Source of the DNA: Catalimonadaceae bacterium JC749
GTDB taxonomy: Bacteria > Bacteroidota > Bacteroidia > Cytophagales > Cyclobacteriaceae
Reading direction: 5' to 3'
NCBI GenBank assembly: GCA_021730635.1
Contig: JAJNNC010000003.1
Location: 653,181-717,180 of the forward strand
Length of the DNA stretch: 64,000 bases
A program made the position numbers and the translations under genes. The notes under the pieces were generated by a model. That model worked only from the letters and a program-made list of their open reading frames with translations. It did not search any database and was not told where the DNA came from. Every line of letters begins with the position of its first letter. The first letter of the stretch is position 1. Positions 16,712 through 25,821 of the stretch are shown here, one piece after another.

Positions 16712-17509
16712 ATGCAGTATACGCCACCAGAAATCAGAACAGTCAAAGTGATTCGCTATGTTACTCCCTTGCGCGAAGGCGGTTCATTGCCTGCTTTGGT
16801 AGAAGCCGACGATGAGTTTTTGTATGTACTTAAATTCAGAGGCGCAGGACAGGGCGTAAAAACCCTTATTGCCGAACTGATCGCCGGAGAGATCGCCCGG
16901 GCGCTGGGTCTTAAAGTCCCTGAAATAGTCTTCGCTCACCTTGACGCAGCCTTCGGGCGTACAGAAGCTGATGAGGAGATTCAGGACCTGCTGCGGGCCA
17001 GCGAAGGCCTTAACCTGGCCCTTCATTACCTTTCCGGTGCCATCACCTACGACCCACTGGTCACCCCTTTGTCTCCTACCCTGGCTTCGCAAATTGTCTG
17101 GTTTGATTGTCTGGTGGCCAATGTGGATCGGACAGCCCGCAATACCAATATGCTCACCTGGCATAAAGAACTATGGCTAATCGACCACGGAGCTACGTTC
17201 TATTTTCATCACGCCTGGGAGAACGTGGAAGAACAGGCGCAAAAGCCATTTACCCATGTCAAAGACCATGTCTTGCTGCCCCAAGCCACCGAACTTGATG
17301 CGGTTGACGCAGCGTTTCGATCCATCCTGAGTGGAGATCGCATTCAGGCCATCATCGCTTTAATTCCCGATGAATGGTTGATGGACGATGCCTCGTTTGC
17401 GTCTGTCACGGAACACAGGCAGGCTTATATCCAGTTTTTGGAAACAAGGCTTGCCCATACAGAAATATTTATCAAAGAAGCGCAATATGCAAGAAATGCA
17501 CTTATTTGA
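16712..17509 (+). CDS. HipA-like kinase family protein
   Basis: About 265 residues from ATG 16712 (a TTG at 16697 would add five). It belongs to the compact HipA-like kinase family that pairs with DUF3037 proteins. Kinase landmarks are visible (numbered from the TTG): a nucleotide-binding Lys in YVLKFRGAGQG (K46), a catalytic-loop motif NVDRTARNTN (D144, N149), and the metal-binding LWLIDHGA (D163). All key residues are present, so it is probably an active Ser/Thr or small-molecule kinase. Its stop overlaps the next gene, showing translational coupling. Unlike classical HipA there is no HipB-type DNA-binding partner. Confidence 0.8.
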   Translation: MQYTPPEIRTVKVIRYVTPLREGGSLPALVEADDEFLYVLKFRGAGQGVKTLIAELIAGEIARALGLKVPEIVFAHLDAAFGRTEADEEIQDLLRASEGLNLALHYLSGAITYDPLVTPLSPTLASQIVWFDCLVANVDRTARNTNMLTWHKELWLIDHGATFYFHHAWENVEEQAQKPFTHVKDHVLLPQATELDAVDAAFRSILSGDRIQAIIALIPDEWLMDDASFASVTEHRQAYIQFLETRLAHTEIFIKEAQYARNALI

Positions 17510-17870
17510 ATACGCTGTCATCCGGGTTATGCCACGCGTTGAACGGGAAGAGTTCATTAATGTGGGTGTCATTCTCTATTGTGCGGCACAGGGATTTCTG
17601 CAAACTGTCTATGAGCTGAAAAAAGAACGACTTTGTGCTTTCTCCGGGGAGTTGGATATGGTGGCCTTGGAAGAACGCCTGAAAGCCTTTGAGCAGGTGT
17701 GTAAGGGGGGTAAAGAAGGAGGTACTATCGGAAAACTTCCCCTTGCTTCTCGTTTCCGCTGGCTAACAGCCGCCCGGAGTACCATAGTGCAAACTTCGCC
17801 GGTCCATCCGGGTCTTTGTGCAGATGCCCGGGAAACACTCTTAAAGCTGCATAGTCAGTTGGTGCAATAG
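17487..17870 (+). CDS. DUF3037 domain protein
   Basis: 127 residues starting at MQEMHLFEYAVIRVMPRVER, the characteristic DUF3037 opening followed by EEFINVGVILYCAAQGFL. The start at 17487 (or ATG 17496) lies inside the end of the kinase gene; the longer frame from 17388 would overlap even further and has no family match. The HipA-like kinase/DUF3037 pairing is widely conserved and suggests a toxin-antitoxin-like or substrate/regulator relation, but the biochemical role of DUF3037 is not established. Confidence 0.82.
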   Translation: MQEMHLFEYAVIRVMPRVEREEFINVGVILYCAAQGFLQTVYELKKERLCAFSGELDMVALEERLKAFEQVCKGGKEGGTIGKLPLASRFRWLTAARSTIVQTSPVHPGLCADARETLLKLHSQLVQ

Positions 17871-18012
17871 TACCCTTGGTTGTGGTGAAAGAGAGAGGTA
17901 CCCATTGCGCTATGGATGAAAGAAAGCAGGCTCGACCTGATAAGCGTTGTAGCCTGTTTGATGTAAAAATAAACAGACAATCGAGAGGTATCCTCAATAC
18001 AGCAACCTTACT

Positions 18013-20274
18013 ATGATGAACCTATATTTTTCCTTTTGGGCATGGCTCTCCGGGATGCTTGTCCTCCTGACTTTCCATTCTGGCCTGGCACAGAATCCAT
18101 TTCCAGATTTTCCTCCAGAGGATGTGACCCGCACCATGGACAGGGACCAGATGCTCTATCAACTGGGGATCACACTGCCTGAATTGCCTCCCAAACAACA
18201 GGACCCGCATGCACCTTCCGGTGCCTATCCGCAGGATTCCTTGAACCCGGAAGGCAACTGGCGCGATGCCGCTGAGCATACCATCGTCAGGTCAGCCTGG
18301 GGACTTTGGAATAATTACAGCGACCGTGCCACAGGTTTTTTTCCTGGCCCTGACTCTGCCCGGCTGGGCTCCTATACGCCTATCAACCTATTGAAGATGC
18401 ACGACGGCACCCTGATTCAGACCCCTGAAGAATGGTGGCAAAAACGACGCCCTGAAATACTGAAGGATGTTCAAACCCATCTGTATGGCCTGATCCCTCC
18501 CGACAGTCTCCTGCCAAAAGTAACCTTCTCCGTCAGAACAAGCCGTGGCGGCCATGGAAACGCAGCCTATATACAGAAAGAGATCACGGGTACCATTGAT
18601 ACTTCCCGTTATCCTGCCTTGCGCAAGGTGCCGGTGATCTCCGCCGTGTTGCGTGTGCCCGCATATGCCACACAGGCCGTCCCTGTCATGATCGTCATCG
18701 CTGGTTTTGGCAATGTACTGGATCGGTACTGGGATATCACGCATCCGAACGGATGGGGCGTCTGCACTTTTGATCCTAACGCTCTGCAACCGGACGATGG
18801 CACCGGGCTAACCAGCTACCTGATCGGACTGGTCAACCAGGGCAACTGGCGAAAACCTTCAGACTGGGGCACTATCGGAGCCTGGAGCTGGGGCATCAGC
18901 CGATTGATCGATTATTTGGAAACAGACGAACAGGTGAATGAAAAGCAAATCGGCCTGACAGGTCATTCCCGGTATGGCAAGGCTACGTTGGTCACCACCG
19001 CCTATGAGCCACGCATTGCCATAGCCTTTCCCAGCGATGGCGGGAGCCTGGGTACCAAGATGAATCGCCGCCACTGGGGACAGGACCTGGAAAACTCCAC
19101 TGGCGAGAACGAATATCACTGGATGGCTGGCAATTTTTTCCAATATGCGGGCGAACTGATCCCTGGACAATACCTACCCCGTAAAATTGAGAACTTACCC
19201 GTGGATGCACATTCCCTGCTGGCCCTTTGTGCTCCCAGGCCGATGTTGTTCAATGGTGGCACCACCAGCACCTGGACAGACCCTTACGGACAGTACCTGA
19301 CCACCGTAGATGCCAGCCCTGTGTATGAGCTGTTAGGAAAGAAAGGTATGATCATGCCGGATGATAAACCCAAAGTGGATATCGGCTATATGGAAGGGGA
19401 TCTGGCGTACCGGTATCATGAGGGAGGACATACGGATGCCCCGGACTGGCCTACTTTCTTTGCCTTTGCTTCGAAGTATATCCAAGCCCCTACCCTGGAG
19501 ATAGAAACTTCTTACCTCAACCTCGGGCTCGGTAAGAGCACCGGCAAGGTTATCGTCAAAGCCAGCCAAGCCTGGCATCTCATTGGAGAAGCAGACTGGC
19601 TGTCGATGAAAAAAAACAAGGATGCCATTGTGGTGACAGCCAGTGAAAATACAGGCAAAACAGCCAGAAGCGCTTTGCTGACGATAGAAACCCAAGGCAT
19701 ACGCAGAACCCTGATGATAAACCAGGCATGCCAGGAACCAAAGTTAACTGTCTCCTCAAAGGTATTGGCAGTAGGTGAAAAAGAACAAGACTCTATTTCT
19801 TTTGCTGTGAAGGCGAATACGGCCTGGGAAGTGTCCTGTTCGGAAGACTGGATTTACCCTGTGCAAGAGGCCGGTATCCGGGACAAGAAAGTCACTCTCA
19901 AAGCTTTGGCCAATCCTGGTGTAACACCCCGGAAGGCTACCCTCACGGTGCAGGCTTCGGGTGTCGCCCCCCAGACCTTATCAGTGACACAAGCGGCAGG
20001 GGCTCCCACTTTGTTTGTGAATACGCAGGCTCTTCACCTGGCGGAGACAGAAAGCAGCACCTCCTTTTTTGCAAACTCTAATACCACCTGGCAGGTAACC
20101 ACAGGGGATGCCTGGCTGACGACGGATGTCTCGGCCAGCCAGGGATTTGGCCGGGTTTCCATCAGGGCAGAAAGCAATCCATCTACGGCTCCCCGCAAGT
20201 CACAGGTCATCGTTCGTGTGGACGGCCTACCCGATCATACCATTGAAATAACCCAGTCGGGGGCCGAACCATAA
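18013..20274 (+). CDS. Secreted CE15-like glucuronoyl esterase with three BACON domains
   Basis: 753 residues with a signal peptide (ending LTFHSGLAQ), an alpha/beta-hydrolase domain (about 60-490) of carbohydrate esterase family 15 type, and three C-terminal BACON-like repeats (about 500-750: units such as WLSMKKNKDAIVVTASENTG and WLTTDVSASQGFGRVSIRAE). The CE15 nucleophile motif GHSRYGK places Ser319; the catalytic His is probably H473 in HEGGHTDAPDW. Known CE15 enzymes cleave the ester between glucuronoxylan and lignin or act on related uronate esters. BACON domains are thought to bind mucin or carbohydrate. Predicted secreted or surface exposed; the esterase substrate is an inference. Confidence 0.85.
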   Translation: MMNLYFSFWAWLSGMLVLLTFHSGLAQNPFPDFPPEDVTRTMDRDQMLYQLGITLPELPPKQQDPHAPSGAYPQDSLNPEGNWRDAAEHTIVRSAWGLWNNYSDRATGFFPGPDSARLGSYTPINLLKMHDGTLIQTPEEWWQKRRPEILKDVQTHLYGLIPPDSLLPKVTFSVRTSRGGHGNAAYIQKEITGTIDTSRYPALRKVPVISAVLRVPAYATQAVPVMIVIAGFGNVLDRYWDITHPNGWGVCTFDPNALQPDDGTGLTSYLIGLVNQGNWRKPSDWGTIGAWSWGISRLIDYLETDEQVNEKQIGLTGHSRYGKATLVTTAYEPRIAIAFPSDGGSLGTKMNRRHWGQDLENSTGENEYHWMAGNFFQYAGELIPGQYLPRKIENLPVDAHSLLALCAPRPMLFNGGTTSTWTDPYGQYLTTVDASPVYELLGKKGMIMPDDKPKVDIGYMEGDLAYRYHEGGHTDAPDWPTFFAFASKYIQAPTLEIETSYLNLGLGKSTGKVIVKASQAWHLIGEADWLSMKKNKDAIVVTASENTGKTARSALLTIETQGIRRTLMINQACQEPKLTVSSKVLAVGEKEQDSISFAVKANTAWEVSCSEDWIYPVQEAGIRDKKVTLKALANPGVTPRKATLTVQASGVAPQTLSVTQAAGAPTLFVNTQALHLAETESSTSFFANSNTTWQVTTGDAWLTTDVSASQGFGRVSIRAESNPSTAPRKSQVIVRVDGLPDHTIEITQSGAEP

Positions 20275-20359
20275 AAAAATGCTGAAAAGTGTGATTTTTT
20301 AAACTTGCCTGCGAATAATAAAGCAACAAGTATTCAAAAACTTTATAAAGCTAAGCAAA

Positions 20360-20866
20360 TTGATACGTTCAGCTACCCAGGAAGATCAATTTCTGGAAGT
20401 TTTGGAGAATCACAAGAAACTGGTTTATAAGATCGCTCATGCTTATTGCCAGACTGTGGAAGACAGAAAAGATTTAATCCAGGAAATTGTACTCCAGCTC
20501 TGGAAAGCCTTTCCCAACTACGACAAAAATTACGCGCTTTCGACCTGGATCTACAGAATCGTATTGAATGTATCTATTTCTTTTTACAGGAAAGAGAAAA
20601 CGAGAGAAAGAACCTATACCGGCTATCAGCAAGAACTGGATATCATACAAGGCGCAGATTACGTCACCGACCAGCGGCTTAAACAATTATACGCCTTTAT
20701 CGAGCAACTCAAACCCCTGGATAAGGCTATCATGATTCTTTATCTGGAAGGCCGCTCAAACAAAGAGATAGCCGATATTATGGGTATGTCGCTCACCAAT
20801 ATTTCTACTAAAATTCACCGGATTAAACATACACTAAGTGCAAATTTTGAATCCATTAAACAGTAA
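20360..20866 (+). CDS. Sigma-70 family (ECF) RNA polymerase sigma factor
   Basis: 168 residues from a TTG start. Region 2 is clear (LVYKIAHAYCQTVEDRKDLI, then IVLQLWKAFPNYDKNYALST and WIYRIVLNVSISFYRK), and region 4 has the helix-turn-helix (LEGRSNKEIADIMGMSLTNI). It is followed after four bases by a membrane protein gene, the usual sigma/anti-sigma arrangement. It probably responds to an envelope signal through that partner. The N-terminus is unusual only in using TTG. Confidence 0.9.
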   Translation: MIRSATQEDQFLEVLENHKKLVYKIAHAYCQTVEDRKDLIQEIVLQLWKAFPNYDKNYALSTWIYRIVLNVSISFYRKEKTRERTYTGYQQELDIIQGADYVTDQRLKQLYAFIEQLKPLDKAIMILYLEGRSNKEIADIMGMSLTNISTKIHRIKHTLSANFESIKQ

Positions 20867-20870
20867 TAGC

Positions 20871-21482
20871 ATGAATCTACAAGAGTTAACCAACATCTGG
20901 CATAGTGCCGACCATGACATTGAAAACCATATGAAAATTAATAAGGCTTTACTCAACGAGGTAAGTGTCCATAAGATAAAATCAAACCTCCGTGAAATCA
21001 AATGGAGTAATATCTTTGAAATTATCGCTAACATCCTCTTTCTGATGTTTCTGGTGGGGTTTGTGGCCGCTCACTTCTCCGCTTTACCCTTTGCTATTCC
21101 CGCTTTCCTGCTGATAGGGTTCAGCATTTTCAGTCTCGTATTCTGTAGTTACAAACTCTCCCTGTATTATGGCATTGATGCAAAAGCGTCTGTGTTGCAG
21201 AATCAAAAAAAGATAGAAAAATTAAAATACTACGAGCTGGTAGAGAAAAACCTGCTTTATGTCATCATTCCTGTTTTTTCAACCACTTTTTTGATTGTCA
21301 TGGCAAAAGCGCTTTTTGATTATGACCTATACCGCTTAGGCCATTGGCTGGTCACTTACACGCTGGGCAGCTTTGTTGTGGCTTTGATTATCGTCTTTAT
21401 GTTGAAGCGGTATCCGAATAAGAATCTGCAGAAGTCTATCGACTTTCTCAAAGAAATTAACGAAACGGAAAAAGTAAGCTAA
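20871..21482 (+). CDS. Membrane protein, candidate regulator of the upstream sigma factor
   Basis: About 203 residues from the ATG at 20871, four bases after the sigma-factor stop; a GTG at 20838 would overlap that gene. It has a soluble N-terminal ~45 residues (MNLQELTNIWHSADHDIENH) and two pairs of transmembrane helices (around 50-95 and 135-185), then a short charged tail. This fits a membrane protein that could hold the sigma factor through its cytoplasmic N-terminus, but no anti-sigma domain is recognisable. The role is inferred from context. Confidence 0.75.
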   Translation: MNLQELTNIWHSADHDIENHMKINKALLNEVSVHKIKSNLREIKWSNIFEIIANILFLMFLVGFVAAHFSALPFAIPAFLLIGFSIFSLVFCSYKLSLYYGIDAKASVLQNQKKIEKLKYYELVEKNLLYVIIPVFSTTFLIVMAKALFDYDLYRLGHWLVTYTLGSFVVALIIVFMLKRYPNKNLQKSIDFLKEINETEKVS

Positions 21483-21489
21483 TTTCTTT

Positions 21490-21732
21490 TTACTCCTCAA
21501 AGCCACCCATGGCCTGATAAAAAAGGCCTCCAATTTTGGTAAGATCGTTTTGAAAGTTGGCTTCATCATACAGGGCTTCAATATCGGCCTGCGTTTGATC
21601 GCCGTTGAAAGTTATTTTGACCTTATTGTTATAGAACTGGGAGGCCAACCGCTTCAATCTTTCTGCTGATTCTTTTACAAATTGGGGCTTCCCCTGATAA
21701 GAAAGGCGAACCGTCTTTAATTTCTTTTCCAT
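21490..21732 (-). CDS. Small hypothetical protein (80 aa)
   Basis: Convergent with the membrane protein gene, 7 bp apart. The product is a small soluble alpha/beta protein (KKLKTVRLSYQGKPQFVKES, then ERLKRLASQFYNNKVKITFN) of no family I recognise. Codon use and length look real; no other frame competes. No operon partner. Confidence 0.55.
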   Translation of the reverse strand: MEKKLKTVRLSYQGKPQFVKESAERLKRLASQFYNNKVKITFNGDQTQADIEALYDEANFQNDLTKIGGLFYQAMGGFEE

Positions 21733-22039
21733 AGCAGGTACAGTTTTGGGTTCAATATATCACTAATCTGCTCATTCTGCTTCATGATATTTTATCTTTA
21801 TGCGCTCCTATTCTCCTCAGTTGTGCATTATGCGGCCTCTCAAAGCGCCTGTGGGTGAAAAACATGATCTACTGTACAACGCCGGCAGGTAGTCCGCGTT
21901 GTATTTCTGAATATCAGAAACAGACGCAGGGTGTGAAAGAATTTGAAATAGCTCGATCATTTGGTGTATATTCGCTCTCTGGAATGAGAAAGCAAATGAC
22001 CCGTTAGCATGGTCACCCTTGCGTCAATACTTTACCCAC

Positions 22040-24964
22040 ATGTGGCACAACCTGACTAGTCTTCAATATTGTAGATTTTTTTTATGCATCACTGTCGTTC
22101 TTTTTTCCTGCCAAGGGGAGGAAGGAAAAGAACAGCGCCTGGCGCAGGCAACGACAAAACCTGAAGCGAACCGTTTCACGCCTGTGGGCATCACGCCGGA
22201 AGGATCACTGGATGAACCCATGATGTTTGCCGTACACACAGATGGCACGGCCTATATTATTGAACGGAAAGGGGCTTTAAAAAAATATGATCCTCAATCC
22301 GGAACGGTAAAGCTGATCACCACCCTGCCCGTGTATACGAAAAACGAACAAGGGCTGATAGGCATGACGCTCGATCCTGACTTTGACAATAATCACTGGA
22401 TTTATCTTCAACACGCCCCTGCCAACGAGAGCATATTCCAATTGGACCGCTATACGCTGGAAGAGGATCAGCTGGTAGAAGGTTCCCGCAAGGTGCTGCT
22501 CAAGATTCCGGTAGACCGTGAGGGCACCAACCATACGGGAGGCGGCATAACCTGGGATGATCAGGGTAACCTGTACCTTACGGTGGGCAACAATACCGGT
22601 AATAGTCCTTTTGCCCAGACCGACGAGCGACCCGGACGCCAACCCTGGGATGATCAGCGGGGAGCCGCCAATACCAATGATCTTCGCGGCAAAATACTGC
22701 GTATCCATCCCGAACCCGATGGCACCTATACGATTCCTGAAGGCAACCTGTTTCCGGAAGGCACTCCTAAGACACGTCCTGAAATCTATACTATGGGGCA
22801 CCGCAATGTGTGGCGCGTGTCGGTAGATAGCCACAACGGCTGGATTTACTGGGGTGAAATCGGGCCGGACCAGGACCAGGATACGGAAAAATCGCCGAGA
22901 GGGTATGATGAACAAAACCAGGCCAAAGGCCCGGGCTTTTTTGGCTGGCCTTATTTTATTGCCGACAATCAGGTAATTCCTGTGTATGACTATGCCAACA
23001 ACGAAGTGGAGCAGAAACTAGACCCTGCCAAGCCTGTCAACCATTCGCCCAACAATACGGGATTAACGGAACTGCCACCGGCACAGCCTGCTCTGATCTA
23101 TTATCCTTATGCCCCTTCTGACACATTTCCTTTAGTAGGTTCCAGCTCCCGTTGTGCCATTGGAGGCCCCATTTACCACCGTTCCGATTTTGAAAATCCC
23201 CAGCGACCCTATCCGGCCTATTATGAAGGCAAATGGCTCATGGCCGACCTCTCCCGTTTCTGGATCATGGCCGTCACTCTGGATGACAGTGGGCGGTACC
23301 AGTCTATGGAGCATTTTGTACCTGATTATCATCCGGCACAGCCTATCGATATTAAATTTGGTCCGGAGGGCGATTTATATGTCTTGGAATATGGCAGTAA
23401 TACAGCCAGGTCCGCCTCAGAATCACGCCTGGTCAGGATTGAATACAATGCCGGTAACCGTAAGCCGGTGGTACAGGTAGCGGCCGCCAAAAAAGGAGGC
23501 GCAGTCCCTTTCACCACCACCCTATCCTCGGCAGGTACCAGAGATTATGATGGAGATGCTTTGACCTATGCCTGGGCAGTGGTTTCCGAAGGTGGTACGC
23601 CCCAAACCTTTACCGATACGCATCCGACCGTCACCTTCGAGAAGCCCGGGGTGTATACCGCCACACTGACCGTCACCGATGCCGCAGGGGAAAGCAGCAG
23701 CCAGTCTATCGAGCTTGTCGCTGGCAATGAGGCCCCCGTTGTTTCTTTTCAGTATGAGGGTAACCAGACCTTTTTCTTTCCTGACAATACGATTCATTAT
23801 CAGGTAGCAGTCACTGACCGGGAAGATGGCAGCCTGGCCCAGGGTGACATTGATCCGGCAGCAGTAGCGATCAGTATGGATTATGTATCAGAAGGATTTG
23901 ATATAGCGGCTATCACTGATGAGAACAACAGTCAGCATGCGGCTACCGATCATATCATTGCTCAAACCTTGATCAACAACAGTGACTGCAGGAGTTGCCA
24001 TACAGTGGATGTAAAAGCAGTGGGTCCCTCTTACCTGCAGATCGCAGAGAGATACAAGACAGCGCCACACGCTGTGGATAGCCTGGCCTGGAAAATCCTG
24101 CGGGGTGGCACAGGCGTATGGAGTACGGAAGCCTATATGCCGGCACATCCTTCCATGTCGGTCAATGATGCCCGTACTATCGTGGCATATATTCTCAGTG
24201 TCAACCAAAAAAACGAAAAGCGCCCTGTCAAAGGCAGTTATGTGACTACGATACCGGCAGAAGATAACGGGAAAGGTGTTTATATTCTCCGGGCCGCCTA
24301 CACGGATCAGGGAGCAGGCACGGTTCCTCCCTTGACCTCCGACAGTATCATTGTGCTGCGCAGTCCAAAATTAATTCCGACAGAGGCGGACACCATACAG
24401 GGTGGTGCTGTCCGCGATCAGTTGGACGAATATGTCTTTCTGACCGCAAAATCCAATGCCTACATCGCCTATCAGCAGATTGATATGACAGGTATCCGGC
24501 AGGTAACCTTCCAACCGAACTGGCACATCTATGATATCTACCGGGGTGGAAATATTGAAGTACGGCTGGATAGCCCTACCGGCGAGCTTTTAGGAACCAC
24601 AGAAATTACGGCAAGGCAATTCAGCTTAAAGCTTCAGGGTTTCTGGGGGGAACCCAGCGAGCCCTCTGAGCGTGCTGATTCCACAGCGCAGGATGGTACG
24701 CAAAGTGGTCCTTCCAGCGCCAATGCCGGCGGTCCACGCCAGGAACTGGCTGGTGAGGCTTCCCCCGCCGATGACAGGATTGATATTGACAATTTCTTTT
24801 CCCGGGCAGACCGTAATACGGGTATCAAAGCATCCAAAGCAGCGATCAAAGCGGTCAGTGGCAGGCATGATCTCTATTTTGTATTCAAACATGATACGGC
24901 GGACGACAAGGAGTCTCTCTTTCCGCTGGCCTCTATCACACTTTCTAACCAGGTGAATCCATAA
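22040..24964 (+). CDS. PQQ-type sugar dehydrogenase lipoprotein fused to PKD and cytochrome c
   Basis: About 974 residues; the ATG at 22040 is preferred over a TTG seven codons upstream, both giving a lipobox VVLFSC. Order: a glucose/sorbosone dehydrogenase beta-propeller (about 30-480: MTLDPDFDNNHWIYLQHAP, DLRGKILRIHPEPDGTY, GHRNVWRVSVDSHNGWIYWG); a PKD domain (about 485-575, DGDALTYAWAVVSEGG); a class I cytochrome c with CRSCH haem motif (Cys650, Cys653 from this ATG) and a distal YMPAHPSM methionine; and a C-terminal beta-sandwich resembling a CBM6-like module. Electrons from sugar oxidation would pass to the attached haem at the cell surface. Followed closely by the SUMF1-like gene (2-bp gap). 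Confidence 0.85.
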   Translation: MWHNLTSLQYCRFFLCITVVLFSCQGEEGKEQRLAQATTKPEANRFTPVGITPEGSLDEPMMFAVHTDGTAYIIERKGALKKYDPQSGTVKLITTLPVYTKNEQGLIGMTLDPDFDNNHWIYLQHAPANESIFQLDRYTLEEDQLVEGSRKVLLKIPVDREGTNHTGGGITWDDQGNLYLTVGNNTGNSPFAQTDERPGRQPWDDQRGAANTNDLRGKILRIHPEPDGTYTIPEGNLFPEGTPKTRPEIYTMGHRNVWRVSVDSHNGWIYWGEIGPDQDQDTEKSPRGYDEQNQAKGPGFFGWPYFIADNQVIPVYDYANNEVEQKLDPAKPVNHSPNNTGLTELPPAQPALIYYPYAPSDTFPLVGSSSRCAIGGPIYHRSDFENPQRPYPAYYEGKWLMADLSRFWIMAVTLDDSGRYQSMEHFVPDYHPAQPIDIKFGPEGDLYVLEYGSNTARSASESRLVRIEYNAGNRKPVVQVAAAKKGGAVPFTTTLSSAGTRDYDGDALTYAWAVVSEGGTPQTFTDTHPTVTFEKPGVYTATLTVTDAAGESSSQSIELVAGNEAPVVSFQYEGNQTFFFPDNTIHYQVAVTDREDGSLAQGDIDPAAVAISMDYVSEGFDIAAITDENNSQHAATDHIIAQTLINNSDCRSCHTVDVKAVGPSYLQIAERYKTAPHAVDSLAWKILRGGTGVWSTEAYMPAHPSMSVNDARTIVAYILSVNQKNEKRPVKGSYVTTIPAEDNGKGVYILRAAYTDQGAGTVPPLTSDSIIVLRSPKLIPTEADTIQGGAVRDQLDEYVFLTAKSNAYIAYQQIDMTGIRQVTFQPNWHIYDIYRGGNIEVRLDSPTGELLGTTEITARQFSLKLQGFWGEPSEPSERADSTAQDGTQSGPSSANAGGPRQELAGEASPADDRIDIDNFFSRADRNTGIKASKAAIKAVSGRHDLYFVFKHDTADDKESLFPLASITLSNQVNP

Positions 24965-24966
24965 AT

Positions 24967-25821
24967 ATGTGTAGATTCTTTCCATTGAGTTTCCTATGGT
25001 TTACATGCCTTTCCACCGGGCTTTTCGCCCAGGATACTACCTATACCAACAGCATCGGTATGGAATTCGTGTTAATCCAGCCGGGGAGTTTTGTATTGGG
25101 CAAATTTCAGCCACCTTACCCCCAACCCAGCAACGCACCTCAGGCAGAAAATAACAATCCTGATAAACCCAGAGGATACCATGCAGTAGAATACCAACGG
25201 GCCAGGGAACTAGCGGAACAGGAGGCCTTACCCGGCTTTACCGTCACCATTTCCCAACCTTTTTATATCGGGAAATTTGAAGTGACCCAGGCACAGTGGA
25301 AAAAGGTGATGGGTGACAATCCGTCTGTCTTCCAAGGAGACCAGGTCAGTGGAGACAGTGATCAGCACCCGGTAGACCATGTGAGCTGGCAGGAAGCGCA
25401 GACCTTTATCCGGAAGCTAAACCAGATGGAAGATGGCACGAGACATTACCGTTTGCCTACCGAATTTGAATGGGAGTATGCTGCCCGTGCCGGTGCCCAG
25501 GAGGATATTGCCTGGGAGAACATCCGAATCATGGCACAACTCGGTGGGCGTACCACCTATGCAGTAGGGCAAAAGCAACCCAACGCCTGGGGCCTGTACG
25601 ACATGCTGGGCAATGTATGGGAGTGGGTACAGGATTATTATAATGAAAAAATTTTTGCTGATTCCATCCCTCTCACAACCGGTAAAGAGCACGTACTGAA
25701 AGGCGCTTCTTTTACGGGAGATGTGAAGAACGCTACCTACATGACCCACGCCGCCGGACCGGGCAACGGCTGGGACGTAGGATTCCGTGTGGTGATGGAA
25801 ATAAAACCCTCAGAGCAATGA
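24967..25821 (+). CDS. SUMF1/FGE-fold protein lacking the catalytic cysteines
   Basis: 284 residues with a signal peptide ending at GLFAQ and a formylglycine-generating enzyme-type fold: NSIGMEFVLIQPGSFVLGKF, YIGKFEVTQAQWKKVMGDNP, HPVDHVSWQEAQTFIRKLNQ, RLPTEFEWEYAARAG, GLYDMLGNVWEWVQDYY and GFRVVMEI. The sulfatase-activating cysteine pair is absent: Cys occurs only in the signal peptide. So it is probably a non-oxidase member of the family, perhaps binding a sugar or protein. It begins 2 bp after the PQQ protein stop and overlaps the next gene by 4 bp, forming one operon. Confidence 0.85.
   Translation: MCRFFPLSFLWFTCLSTGLFAQDTTYTNSIGMEFVLIQPGSFVLGKFQPPYPQPSNAPQAENNNPDKPRGYHAVEYQRARELAEQEALPGFTVTISQPFYIGKFEVTQAQWKKVMGDNPSVFQGDQVSGDSDQHPVDHVSWQEAQTFIRKLNQMEDGTRHYRLPTEFEWEYAARAGAQEDIAWENIRIMAQLGGRTTYAVGQKQPNAWGLYDMLGNVWEWVQDYYNEKIFADSIPLTTGKEHVLKGASFTGDVKNATYMTHAAGPGNGWDVGFRVVMEIKPSEQ

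Noticed and set aside
21864..22007. 47-codon frame before the PQQ dehydrogenase gene
   Set aside because: Too short, no recognisable family, and no hint of a conserved partner.
24967..25821. Assignment as a true formylglycine-generating enzyme
   Set aside because: No cysteine remains after the signal peptide and no sulfatase gene is nearby, so only the fold is claimed.
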